A stretch of DNA of 64,000 nucleotides from Adiantum capillus-veneris (GCA_014529385.2 CM043943.1:100649355-100713354); one strand, 5' to 3'; numbered from the stretch's first letter, positions 12,301 to 23,676 are shown. The notes: generated by a model from the letters alone, not told the origin. Numbers and translations are program-made.

Positions 12301-13208
12301 GCCTACTAACTAGCAAACTCCATATGCTAACTAGCATAATCACTTTCTGTTAGACAGTATACTTATCATGCAATTGAGCATACTAGGTATATAGCTAGCA
12401 TACTAGGTATGTTAACTAGCATACCAGGTATGTTAGTTACCATACATATTTTGTTAACCAACTAGTTTTGTATGCTATTTAGAACCCAAGACATGCTAAT
12501 TAGAATACTCCATATACTAACTATCATAGTCAATATGCTAACTAGCACATTCCATATGCTAACAAGCAAAAGTCTATAGATCAATATGCTATTGATCAGC
12601 ATAGACAAGTTACTATGCACTAGAGATGCAATGCATAAAATGCATAAGTTATGGTACAAGTATCTGATTGATCACCTGAGACTTGTATAGGAGGTGCACA
12701 GGGGTTCTATGTACCTTTTCCTCCCCACCCTCTTTTGACAAACATCCTTCTGGTTTGATGAAGCGCGAGTCTCCACTTTCCAAATTGTGTAGACCAATAA
12801 CTTAGTTTCATATGTGATAGGGCTATGACGGTGTTGCTTGTCACATGCAACCAATGAAAACAACCGACCATCAACATCAGGCTTCACTTGTCGTGATCTC
12901 ACCTTGTGCAAGGTGTAACATTTGACATTTAGGACCCTCGAAATTTTTGCAATAGGCATGTTTCCCTTTGAGTTCAACATCATCTGCAATGCTGCATTCT
13001 TCAAAAACAACTCCTCATTGGAACCTGGCTGCTTGACGGTATCCAATGTGCTGTGGACATTGGACACAATTATGGTTTGTACAACAGCCTCCTCCTCGAA
13101 AGACTCATCATGGATTGCCCGAACATGCAGATGTTGACCAACAAGATTCGAGAGTTCCCACTTTGATTCTATACTAAAACCGTCAGTCCTACTCTTGAAA
13201 GCTCTCAC
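9346..13208 (-). pseudogene. DDE-transposase-like gene, broken into fragments
   Basis: Read leftward, fragments join in order. Residues at 13208-12672 include a helix-turn-helix-like stretch (KISRVLNVKCYTLHKVRSRQ). After the minisatellite come 11096-10851 (LFGRFKEKHPNCKIDMRIFE), 10500-10258 (VVDFAENYAFKEQ, then QSMHWHSSQVTIFVHI and HFFISDDKVHD), about 10230-10080 (WVWSDGAASQVKG, then FFGLGHGKGEQDG), and 10024-9455. The order DFAEN...SDGAASQ...HGKGxxDG matches a group of uncharacterised transposase-like proteins seen in many animal genomes, where the acidic residues are candidate catalytic sites. Assignment rests on remembered motif order and is tentative. Several frameshifts and stops and a 1.45-kb minisatellite interrupt it, so it is not functional as written. 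No terminal repeats were found. Confidence 0.6.
11180..12620. repeat. 21-bp minisatellite with palindromic core
   Basis: The unit is ATGCTAACTAGCATACTCCAT and variants; the best-preserved part is 11820-11950, where translation gives a seven-residue repeat (HMLTSTV type). Its core, ATGCTA-AC-TAGCAT, is palindromic except for the two central bases. Outer units are degenerate, with spacers of variable length. It lies between two coding fragments of the transposase-like pseudogene, as an expanded intron or a later expansion. Confidence 0.85.
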
Positions 13209-13726
13209 AATCTAAGAGGCGATTTTCTTTTTCTCCTCATCGTTGAGGGCATGATGTTGTCGCTCAAATTTCATTTGTTTCTACACCCGTTGTTACCTCT
13301 TTCTTACTCTCTCATATTACCTGATTACAGAAAGAGTTGGATCTTGGGAGTTGTAATTCATTGCCTGTAGTGGATCTCTTTTGCTTTTTTTGGTGAGAGC
13401 TATAGTATGTTACTTACTTAAATGTATAGCTGCCAACACTTGATGTTGTAATACACACATACTATGAACAAATTCCCTCATAAAACTATAGATGTGACCA
13501 AAAAAACCAATGAATTCATTTGGAGTGGTGGGCTACACATAAGATTTTCTTACCATCTCATTACATTACGGCTCCATTTCGAGCATTAGAGCTAGTGGCA
13601 ATAATGTTGGCTGCTGGTTCTCTATTTCTGTAGGTCTGTGTCGAAACGAGAGAAAGAGCTTAGCTTTGACAACTCATATCTAAGGCAGGATGCCCGGCAC
13701 AAGGAACGAACGAGTGAGAGAGAGAG

Positions 13727-13728
<2 letters not shown>

Positions 13729-13812
<84 letters not shown>
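13729..13812. repeat. (GA)n microsatellite
   Basis: About 84 bp of nearly pure GA dinucleotides. Frames through it encode RE or LS repeats and are not genes. Confidence 0.95.
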
Positions 13813-13815
<3 letters not shown>

Positions 13816-14457
13816 CCTCATGTCGTCTTTAATAACTAAAAACAGAAGCACAAGAGGTGGGAAAATAATTTTTTTATGGAACATTTGAAATTCCAAGGAC
13901 TTCCCCATCCACTTTCAGTATATGCTAACAAGCACAAGTAACTAGCACTATCCGGGACAACATATTCAGTGACACGTTAACATGCTTCTACCTAGGTCCT
14001 CCTACCCAAAGTGTTAGTGGGTCACCGTGATGGACATCTATAGCATATATGTATGACACTAACATAATGTCAATAATCAGAGAAGAGACTTTGATGGGGC
14101 ACAAAGACTCTCTAAAGGTGTCAACCTCAAGAAGTGAACCTATGGAATTCCAATATCTCTAGCACCAACAAATCTATCACTCTTAGATCTGACAACCTGC
14201 TTATGTTCAATGTCATCCTAGTCAGCCATCTTACCAATTTGGCACTTTGACAAAGTCCAAATGCTACGGAACTTTGGGAGGAGGTTTGAGACACTTAGGA
14301 CACTAACCTACCAAATTTGGTTACAATCCGATGAGGTACCAAAGTCACAATCCATCATAATCAAGGCCCTAGAAAGTGCAACAAAACATACTAGCAAGGT
14401 CACCCTATGGTCTAGGAGGACTCTCCTGTGGTTGGAATGTCAGAAAAAAGTCATTAA

Positions 14458-15796
14458 GACTAGGTTGGTAATGGGACACTTTTATGTCCTAGGACACTTT
14501 TATGTCCTGTTAAGTGACCATATTCCTTGAATTATGTCAAGAGTTTCAAAATGGATTTTGAGGTGCTATCTATCTAGAAAGTTGTCTCATGAGCTGAACA
14601 AAACTTGACAGTTTTTTGGAATATCAATTCCATCTTTAACTTTGTCCTTGCACAACATTTCACAACCTAAATTGTGTGAAAAAACGGGTCCTGTTTTTGG
14701 CTTTTTTCAACTTTTTGCAACTATACCACTCTAGAATTCATGTTTGTGAGGTCTATAATGCTAGAGAACTATCTTTAGTAGTCCTCAACATGTCCTGATG
14801 CTTCTAGGGAGAAATAAATATTAAAGTTGTAAGTTATGACCAAATTAAAAAAATTGTCAAATCCTATTTTTTAGCCAATTTTAGCTCTTTTTTGATTTTT
14901 TTGGTGGATTTCATGATATTCAAATGCATTTTTGATTTTCTATGTCGCATATTGTAACATAAAGCTAATATTCCTTGAGTTTTGGGACACCTAATACCCT
15001 ATTTTGCATAGTAAACAATGATGGTTGATTTTTTCAATTATAGAGGAAAACAAAACATTCTAGTATATCAAGTATAGCTTTTTCAATACTGTTAGTTTCT
15101 TGTGACAACTACATGCATTTTGTAGGCAGTAACCATATCTAGTCATAAGGATCAAATTTGGCTAGATATTGAATAGTTTCTATGGGATTCTACAACTCAT
15201 AATGTTGAACCCATTTTTTTCATGTTTGTTGTATTTAGCACTTCATCTTTGTCCCCAAGATTCCCCTTGGTAAGAGATGTATTATTATTTTGACATGCTC
15301 CATGGCTCCTTATGAACATAAAGGACAATAGGGAACTAAGAAAACATGCATATATTATCTGTATTGAGAGTGGCTATAGAAACTATGATGATAGGTTTGC
15401 AGAATGGTAAAAATTCAACTTTTTGGTACCTATTTATTTTGGCAAAACAAAAAATAGTGAGTGAGAAGAAATCATATGTTCTGATCACCAACCCATTGAA
15501 GTTAACTAGGGAATTTATCTCAAGTCCTATAAAAATCCCTAATCTTATCTTTATGCAACAAAATGTAAGAAATGACTGTTTTGATGAAAATGCACTGGTC
15601 CATCAACTTTGGAGGCTTGGTGTGACCAAAAGATGAGAAATTTTACAAGTTTCTTATTTTTTCCATGAGTAGTAGGCCTTGAACTATAACCTCATGAAAG
15701 GATTTTACAAAATGAGTGGATCTACTATGGTTTTGGAGGTTTTTTTAAAAACCCTGAAAGGACACTTTTATGTCCTGTTAGGTTACCAACCTAGTG
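14458..15796. mobile_element. CACTA-like non-autonomous TIR element, 1339 bp
   Basis: The left end reads (G)ACTAGGTTGGTAA and the right end, on the opposite strand, reads CACTAGGTTGGTAA, so the ends are inverted with one mismatch. TTAA lies on both sides (14454-14457 and 15797-15800). A subterminal motif, GGACACTTTTATGTCC, occurs twice next to the left end (14474-14489, 14492-14507) and once next to the right end (15760-15775). Subterminal repeats and a CACTA terminus are typical of the CACTA superfamily, but that family usually makes a 3-bp TSD, so the TTAA flank is discordant. No transposase is encoded. Confidence 0.6.
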
Positions 15797-16239
15797 TTAA
15801 TGTACTCAAAATAGCAGATTTCTCCTACTAATGTGTAGTTCTAAACAATAGTATAATTGACAATGATTATACTTGAATGAAAGATCAATAGACAAGGAGC
15901 ACATTGCAGGTTTCAAAATCAAAGTGTGATTACCAGAGGTCAAGATATGTTGATAACAAGGTGCATGAGAGTAGCCTCTCTTAGTAGTACACTCCAAAAC
16001 TCAAAATGTTTTGATAATGATAAGCCCCTTTCGCACTTTACAAAAATGAGATTTATACCTAGGGCTTGCTTGGCTAGTGGTTGACTTTACAAGGCTCATA
16101 CTCATTTATAAATTACACACCGCGAATTTAGATAGACTCCATGTGATTTGAATAAAATCAAGGACTCTCATATAATTACAAAGATTTTTGAAAAATAATG
16201 GATATCAAAATTCTGGGGCTCAAGATGAAGAGGTCAACT

Positions 16240-16327
16240 GTGCTAGGAAATAGGGTGTAGCTAAGTAGATATTAGAGTAGTCTACATAATGGAGAGAAAT
16301 ATTTTTCACACACAAGATATTATAGAG

Positions 16328-16383
<56 letters not shown>

Positions 16384-17002
16384 ACATGATATACGTGGCT
16401 CACCCAAAGTGGGATACATCCACGAGAAAGCAGCCACTCAATGGATTTTGTACTTCAAACTAGAAGTAGGTTACAAGGGTATTATAACGTTAATGGAGCT
16501 CCAACCTTGATTTACTCTCACCATCTCACACACACCTTGTTTCATTAAATTCACAATGCACCACAATGCAATTTGTGTGTAGAAGAGGCCTCCTTTTATA
16601 GGCCAAAAGGGCTGCCCTCTTTCATGAGAGGCAGCCATGTCTAGCCGCCCTTATGTAGAAAAGTCCAAGTTGGACTCTCCCACGTGCCCATGTGTGGACG
16701 CCCTTGAGAAGACAAGTCTGCCTAGAAATCAACCACCGGCCATTCAATTCAGCCACCAGCCTCTGGTCATTGACTATCCACAACTAGCCATTTTTCAATC
16801 ACTTTTTGTTCACTGTGGGACCATAATATTTTGGCAAAAAGGGGATATTCTAGCATGCATTTTTGGTTTTCTAGTGATTTATTTTTCTTACTCATGATGG
16901 ATCCTCCTCATAATTGCATATTTAAGACTAAAAGTTACAAGGGTTAATCGGGATCCATACTTAACAGACTCAAAGGGTGCCCATTTGGTTTGACTACCAA
17001 CA
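16240..17002 (-). repeat. probable 3' LTR of a minus-strand element; left end uncertain
   Basis: On the minus strand a purine tract (GATGGGGGGAA, 17013-17003) is followed directly by TGTTGGTAGTC, the arrangement of polypurine tract and LTR start. A TATA box (TATAAAAGGA, 16600-16591) lies about 400 bp inside, as expected for U3. The left end is a guess (a CA near 16240). It could be the 3' LTR of element B, whose coding sequence ends near 17.8 kb. The partner LTR is not in the window. Confidence 0.45.
16329..16382. repeat. (GA)n microsatellite
   Basis: About 54 bp of GA dinucleotides, probably in the transcribed part of the LTR that begins at 17002. Confidence 0.95.
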
Positions 17003-17801
17003 TTCCCCCCATCCTAGTCTTTGCATGTCCTCATGCAAATTGTCTTGGTATTTGCCTTCATGTTGTCCTTGTTACTGCTTTGGCAGTTGTAGTGTCATTA
17101 TGAATGTGGGAATTCTTAGTAATCTAGTGTGCGCTTCTCTAGTGTTTGGGTGATTAGGTTGAACTTCTTAGACCTTGCTTCATTTTACACTTTTTTTCTA
17201 ATTATCTAAAAGTATTATTTCATAACACTTCCTTATTCTTCTCCTTCTTTTGCTTTTGGTTTATGGGGGACGTATGATCCATCTTTTCTTATTCCTCCAC
17301 CTTGTGTGTCCAACAGTTGATTTGGCTCAACTTTAACAATCCATTTCAAGCTTGTTTTGGGAGACTATGACAGGGTTTGTCCGTTTGATGGTCTCTGCCT
17401 CCATTCCCATTTTTTTGTTGTTGGCTCCTTTGGCTTGTCCCGGTTAGCTTTGAGGATCCATTTCTGTTTTGGTAGATTTATTAAAGCATGAAGTTACTAT
17501 TGGAGGTTTTCCCATCAACATGGTTTAGGACTTGATGTTCTGTCAAAAATCAAGAAGCTGGATTGGGGCAAGGGAAAAGATTGATTAGCAAGCAGCATTT
17601 TTGGTATCCATATCTGTTGCAAGTTTGATGTCATGGTTGACTTTGGAATATAAACTTTTTGAGTCTTTTTCTTGCAAGAGGGTCTCTTTTTCTTGAGTTG
17701 GCAGAAAGATTCTCTTCATTCCATATGTGATCTATCAAGGACATAACATAAGGTGTATTTGGATCTATAGTAGTTCAGCATGTCATCTCACAAATGTGGA
17801 G

Positions 17802-18055
17802 CTAACTTCTATGTATGCAACCATGATCTATATCTACTATGATGTGGAACCGATGGGGGCAATGGTTACCATCTATGTTCATTGAGACATTAGCTTGTCC
17901 CAAACTTACCATGGTTTCTCTGTTAGCCACTTTTAGTTCAATTTGTGTTGTTTCAATCATAGATTCTGATACTTTATGGTAGGTTGAATACTGCATAGCA
18001 TTGACACGTGCTCTAGTTTTCACAAGTGCTCTTTTTGTTGTATCATCAGCAACTA
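17802..18055 (-). pseudogene. post-integrase retropepsin-like domain of element B, decayed
   Basis: The frame reads RALVKTRARVNAMQYSTYHK, then IELKVANRETMVSLGQANVS and HRFHIIVD. Layout and length resemble a retropepsin-like fold in which the catalytic D-T/S-G-A has become K-T-R-A. It lies downstream of the integrase, as does the DSGAQANLIS domain of element C (55143-55684), so the arrangement is shared by two related elements. It is not catalytic as written. Assignment is by eye. Confidence 0.5.
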
Positions 18056-18085
18056 GTTGGACATTAATTCAAACATCCATTCCAC

Positions 18086-18950
18086 CTAGCCAATTTTTTG
18101 TACTTGAACTAATGTAATAGGAGGTGACAACAGCTGATGTTGGTCCTTGCACTTTGAAAACTGCAACCAAGCTTCCTTTTGTGCTTCATATTTAATTGCT
18201 TGTTCCTTTTGATGTCTTTCCTTAGCTAAATGTATCTTCTCTAGCATGTTAGGAGTGAGAGGTTGATGATACTTCTTCAATTTTCATCCATTTATCAAGT
18301 TAGACATTACATCTCCCTCCAATGTTGCAAGCGGGACGTGGCCACTTGGTGATGTGTCATTGATCACAAATGGGCCGTTACCCCGCTTTTGGAGTTTCGT
18401 GGAATGTTGCTTTAGAGTGTAGACTAAAATGTAGTTACCCTTTTGGAACTCCTTGTTTATTACATAATGGACATGTAACTGTTTCATTTGTGTTTTTTTT
18501 GCATACATAGTTGCAGTTGATTTGAGTCTTATTTTATCCAACTATATTAGTTGTTCCAATGTATCAAACGACTCATGTCCTATCCATCCTAAGTCTTGTG
18601 CCATGCATAGTGTAGGATTCAAGAACTCTATTGACAGTATACCATTTATCCCTAACACTAAATTGAAAGGTGTTGTGTTCCGTGGTTTTTTTAATGCTAC
18701 CCAATATGCCCATAAAACTGAATGTTGTTTTTTATCCCAATCTGTTTTGGCTTTGTTGACAATTTTTGTGAGCACTCTGCATAAAATTTTGTTTGTGCTC
18801 TTGGCTTGCTTGTTTTCTTGAGGATGGTATGGAGCTAATTTAGAATGAAGCACCACAACCTCATGCAGCAGATAGTTAATCACATCCTTGAGGAAATGAG
18901 TTCCTCAATTGCTTACAATTTCAATCAGAAGGCTATGCATATCTCATGAA
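18086..18950 (-). pseudogene. integrase C-terminal half of gypsy element B
   Basis: Read leftward: IEIVSN-stop-GTHF (degenerate second Asp region, about 18920-18890), then LAPYHPQENKQAKSTNK at the third catalytic site, where the usual Glu is Lys. This is followed by LWAYWVALKK, the C-terminal module (FQKGNYILVYTLKQHSTKLQ, KRGNGPFVIND) and a charged tail KKYHQPLTPNMLEKIHLAKE. It parallels 54564-55300 of element C block by block, so B and C are related. The 5' part is displaced to 27798-27887 and 63519-64000 by two later insertions. Confidence 0.85.
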
Positions 18951-19018
18951 CATTAGGAGAAATATGAACCTTGCATGGGCCTTGTAAGGAATCCTAATTT
19001 TTAGGGATTAAGGCTAAT
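18951..19018 (+). repeat. left terminal inverted repeat
   Basis: It begins CATTAGGAGAAATATGAACC. An extra segment of about 20 bp, itself a small hairpin (ATCCTAA...TTAGGGAT), lies between the two blocks that match the right terminus. Confidence 0.8.
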
Positions 19019-19155
19019 GTTGTGTGGGGTTTAGGGGGCAAGGGCATTGAAGAAGGTAGTTTTGAGTAGGCTTTTCTAGCCTTTTTTTAAGACAAATGTA
19101 GGATGTGGACCTAAAAGGTTGCTTTCTCTCTCTAGCCTTTTTTAAAGTGAAGGAA

Positions 19156-19173
19156 GCATAGGGGTGTGTCCAC
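19156..19173 (+). repeat. subterminal direct repeat, left copy
   Basis: GCATAGGGGTGTGTCCAC matches GCATAGAGTGTGTCCAC at 27704-27720 in the same orientation. It is direct rather than inverted, so it is not part of the TIR. Confidence 0.55.
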
Positions 19174-19538
19174 ATCAGCAATTCCGTGGGTCAAAAAAAG
19201 TCAAAAATTTGACTTTTTTTTAAAATTTTCATTTTTATTCATTTTTTACTTAAAACTCCCTCCCAACATATATACATATCCAAAAATCAGTTTTTGACCC
19301 ATTTTTTAACCCACAAGCTTAGAAAGTCCATTTTTTCAAAAATCTTTTCCCCCAAAAAGTAATAAACATTTTGTTCTCTCATCCTCCTCCCTCCTCTCTC
19401 CCTCTCTGCCCCTACCTTCCTCCTCCTCCCCAATCTCTCCCTCCCCTCCCTCCCTCCTTCTCTCCTCCCATCCTGCTCGGCCTCTCTACCCTTCCCCCTC
19501 TATCTTTTCATCATTTGCTTCCTCACACAACAGCTTCC

Positions 19539-22493
19539 ATGGTGCTCACGGACATCACAAATGGTTTGCTTCCACCACCACGTACTCCGCACACCAAAAG
19601 CATACATATTCGCTTACCCACGGCATTTGCACCGAAGACCACTAGTGAAGGTGATCAAAGGTCATCACAGGAACGTCGCACCGCTTGTGAGACCAATGTT
19701 GACATTTGGGTGGATGGCCATTTGTACCCTTACGATCCTATAAGCCGCTTCCATCAACCGTTTAATAGCCTTTCCACATTTCTTCAATTTCTTGGGAGGG
19801 GAGAAGCAGGCTTGTTAGGCTATTGCAAGCGGCTGTGTATGGGTGCAGGTGCTTCTTTGCATATGTGGATGCACGAATGTCAAGCTCTTCACATCAAGAC
19901 GACGGCATTACAAGAGAGTGTTGCCTCTTCGGAGAGGGTAGTTAAAAGTCTTGAACAACAAATGCAAGAAAAGGAGTCCCACATCCAGAAGCTTACCAAC
20001 ACCATCACATACTTGAAAGAAACACCCCTTGGTGCAAGGGAACGCAAACGCCCGTATTCATCCATTGAAACTCTTGCACATTCCGGAGGAGCACGCAAAC
20101 GACGAGTTACAGCCACAAGGTGATTTGGTCTTTACTTGCATGCTGCATTCTTACTTCACACTATTTTCTAATTAACATTTATGTTTATTTGTTGCTAGAA
20201 ACTTCATCCAGGAGGCATGCGGTGGAACAAGCCAAGATAATCGAGTCAACCTTCTCACTAGTTGTCTCAATACCGAGGACGTTATTTCTATCTTACAATC
20301 ACCTGGAGGTAAGCACATTAAGGATGCAGTCACCAAGGACCTTATGCGTAAATTAAGAAATGTGGTTAATGATGATGACGTTCAACAAGCTTGTGATGAG
20401 GCTAGAATCAGCACCAAAGCCTATCAGGCTATTTTTCAACTCCTAAAGGATGCCCTCAAAGAACATGGCATTGTGGAAAACCTATTTCCCGTTCCTCACA
20501 AGGTCAAGCTCGCAAAGAAGGCCACAAACGAAGATGTGTTCTCCCGCATTGGGACATACCTACACATTGAGGACACAATGCCAACTTCCCTTTATGCTTC
20601 GTGCGCAACAAAGACAAGGGGAAAAGGTAAGAAACAATCCATAAGACCTTCGAATAAGGGCTTTCCTTACACAATGTGGAACAATATTTTCGTGGATCTT
20701 AGAAGGCTTCAAGAAGCCATGCTTAGATTTTACGAGTTACCTGAAGAAGGTGACACACTTTACTTTTTTCTTTGGTATTATTCTTTTCATAGAAGCTAAA
20801 GTTTAAGGTCTTAGCACTATTTATTTTGTAGTGCTTGGCACAAAAGTCGCTTTTGTGCTGAAACTCGATGAGTGTCAAATAGTGAAAGGCCGAAGGTTAG
20901 AGAGGCTAAGTGTCACTCTAATGAACGAGGCCCTTCTGCAAACCAAGCGAAGGGATTCAGTCGAGCCATATCCCACCCTATCTTTTAGCGTGCAATCAGA
21001 GAAAGACATTTGGTGGTTGGGTGCTATTGAGGTGCCCAAAGAGACCAATGGAGTACTTTCGTGGATTTTTGAGAGAACTCCATGGATCACAGAAGTAATA
21101 CACTCCCAAATTGCAGGTCAGAAGTTGGAGATTGAGGGCTTTGGTAGTTATGATGTGGAGTGGCACTTAGGTGGGGATTTGAAGACCATAAAGTGTTTGC
21201 TTGGATGCAAACAAGGGGCTTCTTCTCTCATGCCTTGTCCATTTTGCACTCGAGGGTACAAACCTAATGGACAAAAATCACATAAGAGCACTGCAAAGGC
21301 CAGTTACATGCTTCCATGGCAAGTGCATGGAGAACAAGGGTTAGATTGTCATGATGTCGGAGATGAAGGTAGAGAATGGGAAGCGTCTATTCTGAGATGT
21401 CCCATGCTCAATGCCCCAGACCGTGATCAAAAGGACCACACTTGGAATCCAATCTTTCGATTTCCTCTATCGAATGTACATTTTTGTACATTACACGCAT
21501 TCATGCGTATTTTTGATAGGCTATTGAAGCTCCACATTGACTATGCTTTCACAATGAAACCGTTGGAAAAGTCCCAGGAAGCGATCGAAAGAGTGGAGGT
21601 ACTCTTGAATTCCATTGGCTGTCATGGTGGAAATGTGTCTATAGTTGCTGCAAAGAACACAGGGGAGGCCCATGAAATTGCTCAACAAGTGTCAATGAGT
21701 GGACAAAAAGCTAAACACTTTTTGAAGAAAGTTTCCCAAGGAAAGCCAAGTCGATATGATGCTCAAAGCAGCTCCAACCAGCAGGCAAGTAACCTTTGGG
21801 AGCTTTGGAAGAAGTTATGCAAAGCTACTACTGACAATGATTCAAATGGCGAGCCTGCAAACAAGCGCAAGCAAGTTTGGGACCATTTTGATAAAATGGT
21901 CAAGCTTATGAGCCTTAACAGCACAACAGAAGAACAACGGCAATCATTTCAAGAAGCTTTGGCGGATTTTACCAAGGTCTTCACCCTTTCTTGGGGTGAA
22001 AATAACATCACACATTACATGGTAAGTCATTCATGGTGTATTCATTACAAGGGATTGTTTTTATTTACTAATGTGGATCGTTTGCTCATGTGAACAGCAT
22101 ATCTTGTTTGCGCATGGTGCATTTTTTATGCACAAGTATGGATCGCTTGAAATTTTTAGCACTCAAGGCATGGAGAAGTCCCATTATCAAGCAAGGGGAG
22201 TGTACTTCAAAAATACTCGACATGGTGGTGGAATGGTGCAATCCAATTATTTGGAGGAGATGTTCAACTGGTTTTTTCGCACAACATTTGCTCGTAAGCT
22301 CACAATGGAGCGTGCGCGACAATCCAAGATTGCTATTGAAGTGCGCAAATGGAGTCGTCAAGAGCATAGCAACAAGTGGAAAATGTCGCAAGGTCCCACC
22401 AAGCATGCTGCATGGCGGCGATGCAGAGTGCGACAAGGATCAAAGTGGATACTGCGCGAGTCACTAAACGTGAACACGGGGTCCAACTCTTAG
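19539..22493 (+). CDS. transposase-like protein, four exons, 905 residues, intact
   Basis: Exons are 19539-20119, 20199-20749, 20832-22021 and 22098-22493. The three introns (79, 82 and 76 bp) all have GT-AG ends, and phases 2, 1 and 0 keep one open frame. The start ATG follows a CT-rich leader and sits in CTTCCATGG; an upstream in-frame ATG (19371) would add only low-complexity Pro/Leu sequence. Residues 121-162 form a coiled coil, followed by basic RKRP and RKRR stretches. Exon 3 has LKLDECQIV (D390), WHLGGDLK (D493) and MPCPFC (C513, C516); exon 4 has HKYGSLEIFSTQGMEKSHYQ (E800) and TRHGGG. This D...D(L)K...CPFC...YG...FS.QG.EK order resembles a widespread group of uncharacterised transposase-like proteins, so D390/D493/E800 are candidate catalytic residues. 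The role is inferred from motifs and from the TIRs around it. Confidence 0.8.
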
Positions 22494-22545
22494 CGACATG
22501 TTTATTTAAAAAATAAAACTTCTTTTAAAAAAATTAGTGTGAACA

Positions 22546-22575
22546 GGGCCCTTTTTAAATGGGCCCTTATAAATA
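22546..22575 (+). promoter_or_regulatory. core promoter of the H3-like ORF
   Basis: Two GGGCCC boxes (22546-22551 and 22561-22566) precede TATAAATA (22568-22575), which lies 57 bp before the ATG at 22633. TGGGCC-type site II boxes are known in plants from promoters of genes active in dividing cells. Its presence suggests that the H3-like ORF had its own transcript, separate from the transposase gene that ends at 22493. Confidence 0.6.
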
Positions 22576-22632
22576 TTGCATGCTCTCATAAATCACTCAT
22601 TTCTTAAGAACAGGTGAGCTCTTACCAACGAA

Positions 22633-23528
22633 ATGGCGCGCACCAAACAAACCGCGAAAGAGCATCCGCCTGCCAACAAAAACACCCTCCAAGGATGTGA
22701 GAAGCCGTCATGGCTTAAAGGCACAAGAAAACGGCCACGAACACCTGGCCGTTCCAGGAACTCTTCTGGTAGTGGGCATGGTGGTAGGGCACGAGAGTCA
22801 TCAAGGACTGTTGAATCTCCACCTCCTCAAGATATAACACCTAGAAAGAGAATGAAGCAACGTGCCCAGCGCTGGAGAGAAGCAGAGGGCCAGCAAGCAT
22901 CAGAGTCCGATAGGGAGCAGCCGTCGCGCCCCCAATCACAAGCAGGACCATCCAGGACTCGGGTGGTCAATACAGACACCGAATCAGAGAGTGAGCCACC
23001 ATGGCTGCGAGAAAACATACCACGCACACACCGGGTGGCCGTTGGGGGGAAGACATTGCCTCAAGGCAAGGGAGCTCTCCCCACACGACAAGATCGGCAA
23101 CCAAGGGAAGAGGAAGAATCAGAACAGGCTGCAGAACCAGCCCCTAAGCATGTAAACAGACGCAAGTCTAAGTTTTTCAAGAAGCCTTCACGCCGCCCGC
23201 CAGCAAATGTGCAAGTGCCCCCAAGACAACCGCAGCGACACTGAAAAATAGCAAGGGCATTTGCAGAAATCCGCCACTACCAGAAGACGACAGAGCTCTT
23301 GATTCGACGCGCCCCCTTTGCTCGCACTGTGAAGGAAGTGCTTCAAAGCTATGGAAATTAGTATAGAATCCAAGCAATAGCGCTAGAGGCTATTCAAGAA
23401 GCTGCAGAGGCCCACATCATTTCAGTGTTGGAAGATACCAACCTATGTGCCATTCATGCAAGCGAGTGACAATACAGCCAAAAGATATGCAGCTTGCACG
23501 ACGATTGCGACGAGACTTCGAGCATTAG
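22633..23528 (+). pseudogene. histone H3-family gene with a very long N-tail, CENH3-like, broken
   Basis: The ORF begins MARTKQTAKE, identical to histone H3 through residue A7. A tail of about 205 residues follows (usual H3 about 40), rich in R, S, P and E. After an in-frame TGA (23242-23244) the same frame reads [18 protein letters not shown], then [10 protein letters not shown], a TAG (23359-23361), then [18 protein letters not shown] and [11 protein letters not shown]: the alpha-N, alpha-1 and alpha-2 helices of an H3 fold with canonical loop-1 length. A one-base deletion near 23461 shifts the frame; beyond it PKDMQLARRLR and a stop at 23526-23528 complete alpha-3. An unbroken gene would encode about 298 residues. 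Both stops fit C-to-T changes (CGA to TGA, CAG to TAG). Divergent fold residues such as RAPFAR are closer to centromeric H3 than to canonical H3, but this is a judgement by eye. Confidence 0.85.
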
Positions 23529-23670
23529 CCGAAGTTACCCCTCTTTTTGTATTGCACACCCTTATCTTTGTAATGATTTGACTGTCCAATGACAATATGA
23601 TCAACAGTTGTGTCTACTCTGTCTATTATCTTTGTAATTTCAAGTTCTGTATGTAATTGTAGTCAATTTC

Positions 23671-23676
23671 AATAAA
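23671..23676 (+). terminator. AATAAA polyadenylation signal after the H3-like gene
   Basis: AATAAA lies about 140 bp beyond the H3-like stop and is preceded by several TTTGTAAT/TGTAATT far-upstream-type motifs. It lies just before the convergent leftward gene that ends at 23814. Confidence 0.5.

Noticed and set aside
13638-13908. Arg-Glu or Leu-Ser repeat proteins across the GA tracts at 13.7 and 16.3 kb.
   Set aside because: They are translations of a dinucleotide microsatellite.
22633-23241. Reading the ORF before the first stop as a free histone-tail mimic of 203 residues.
   Set aside because: The same frame continues into an H3 fold, so a broken full H3-like gene is the simpler account; a truncated product cannot be excluded.
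23220-23370. Tiny introns that would remove the two stops in the H3-like ORF.
   Set aside because: GT and AG pairs exist, but the introns would be far shorter than the 76-82 bp ones next door and would delete conserved fold residues; the frame reads through both stops without shift.
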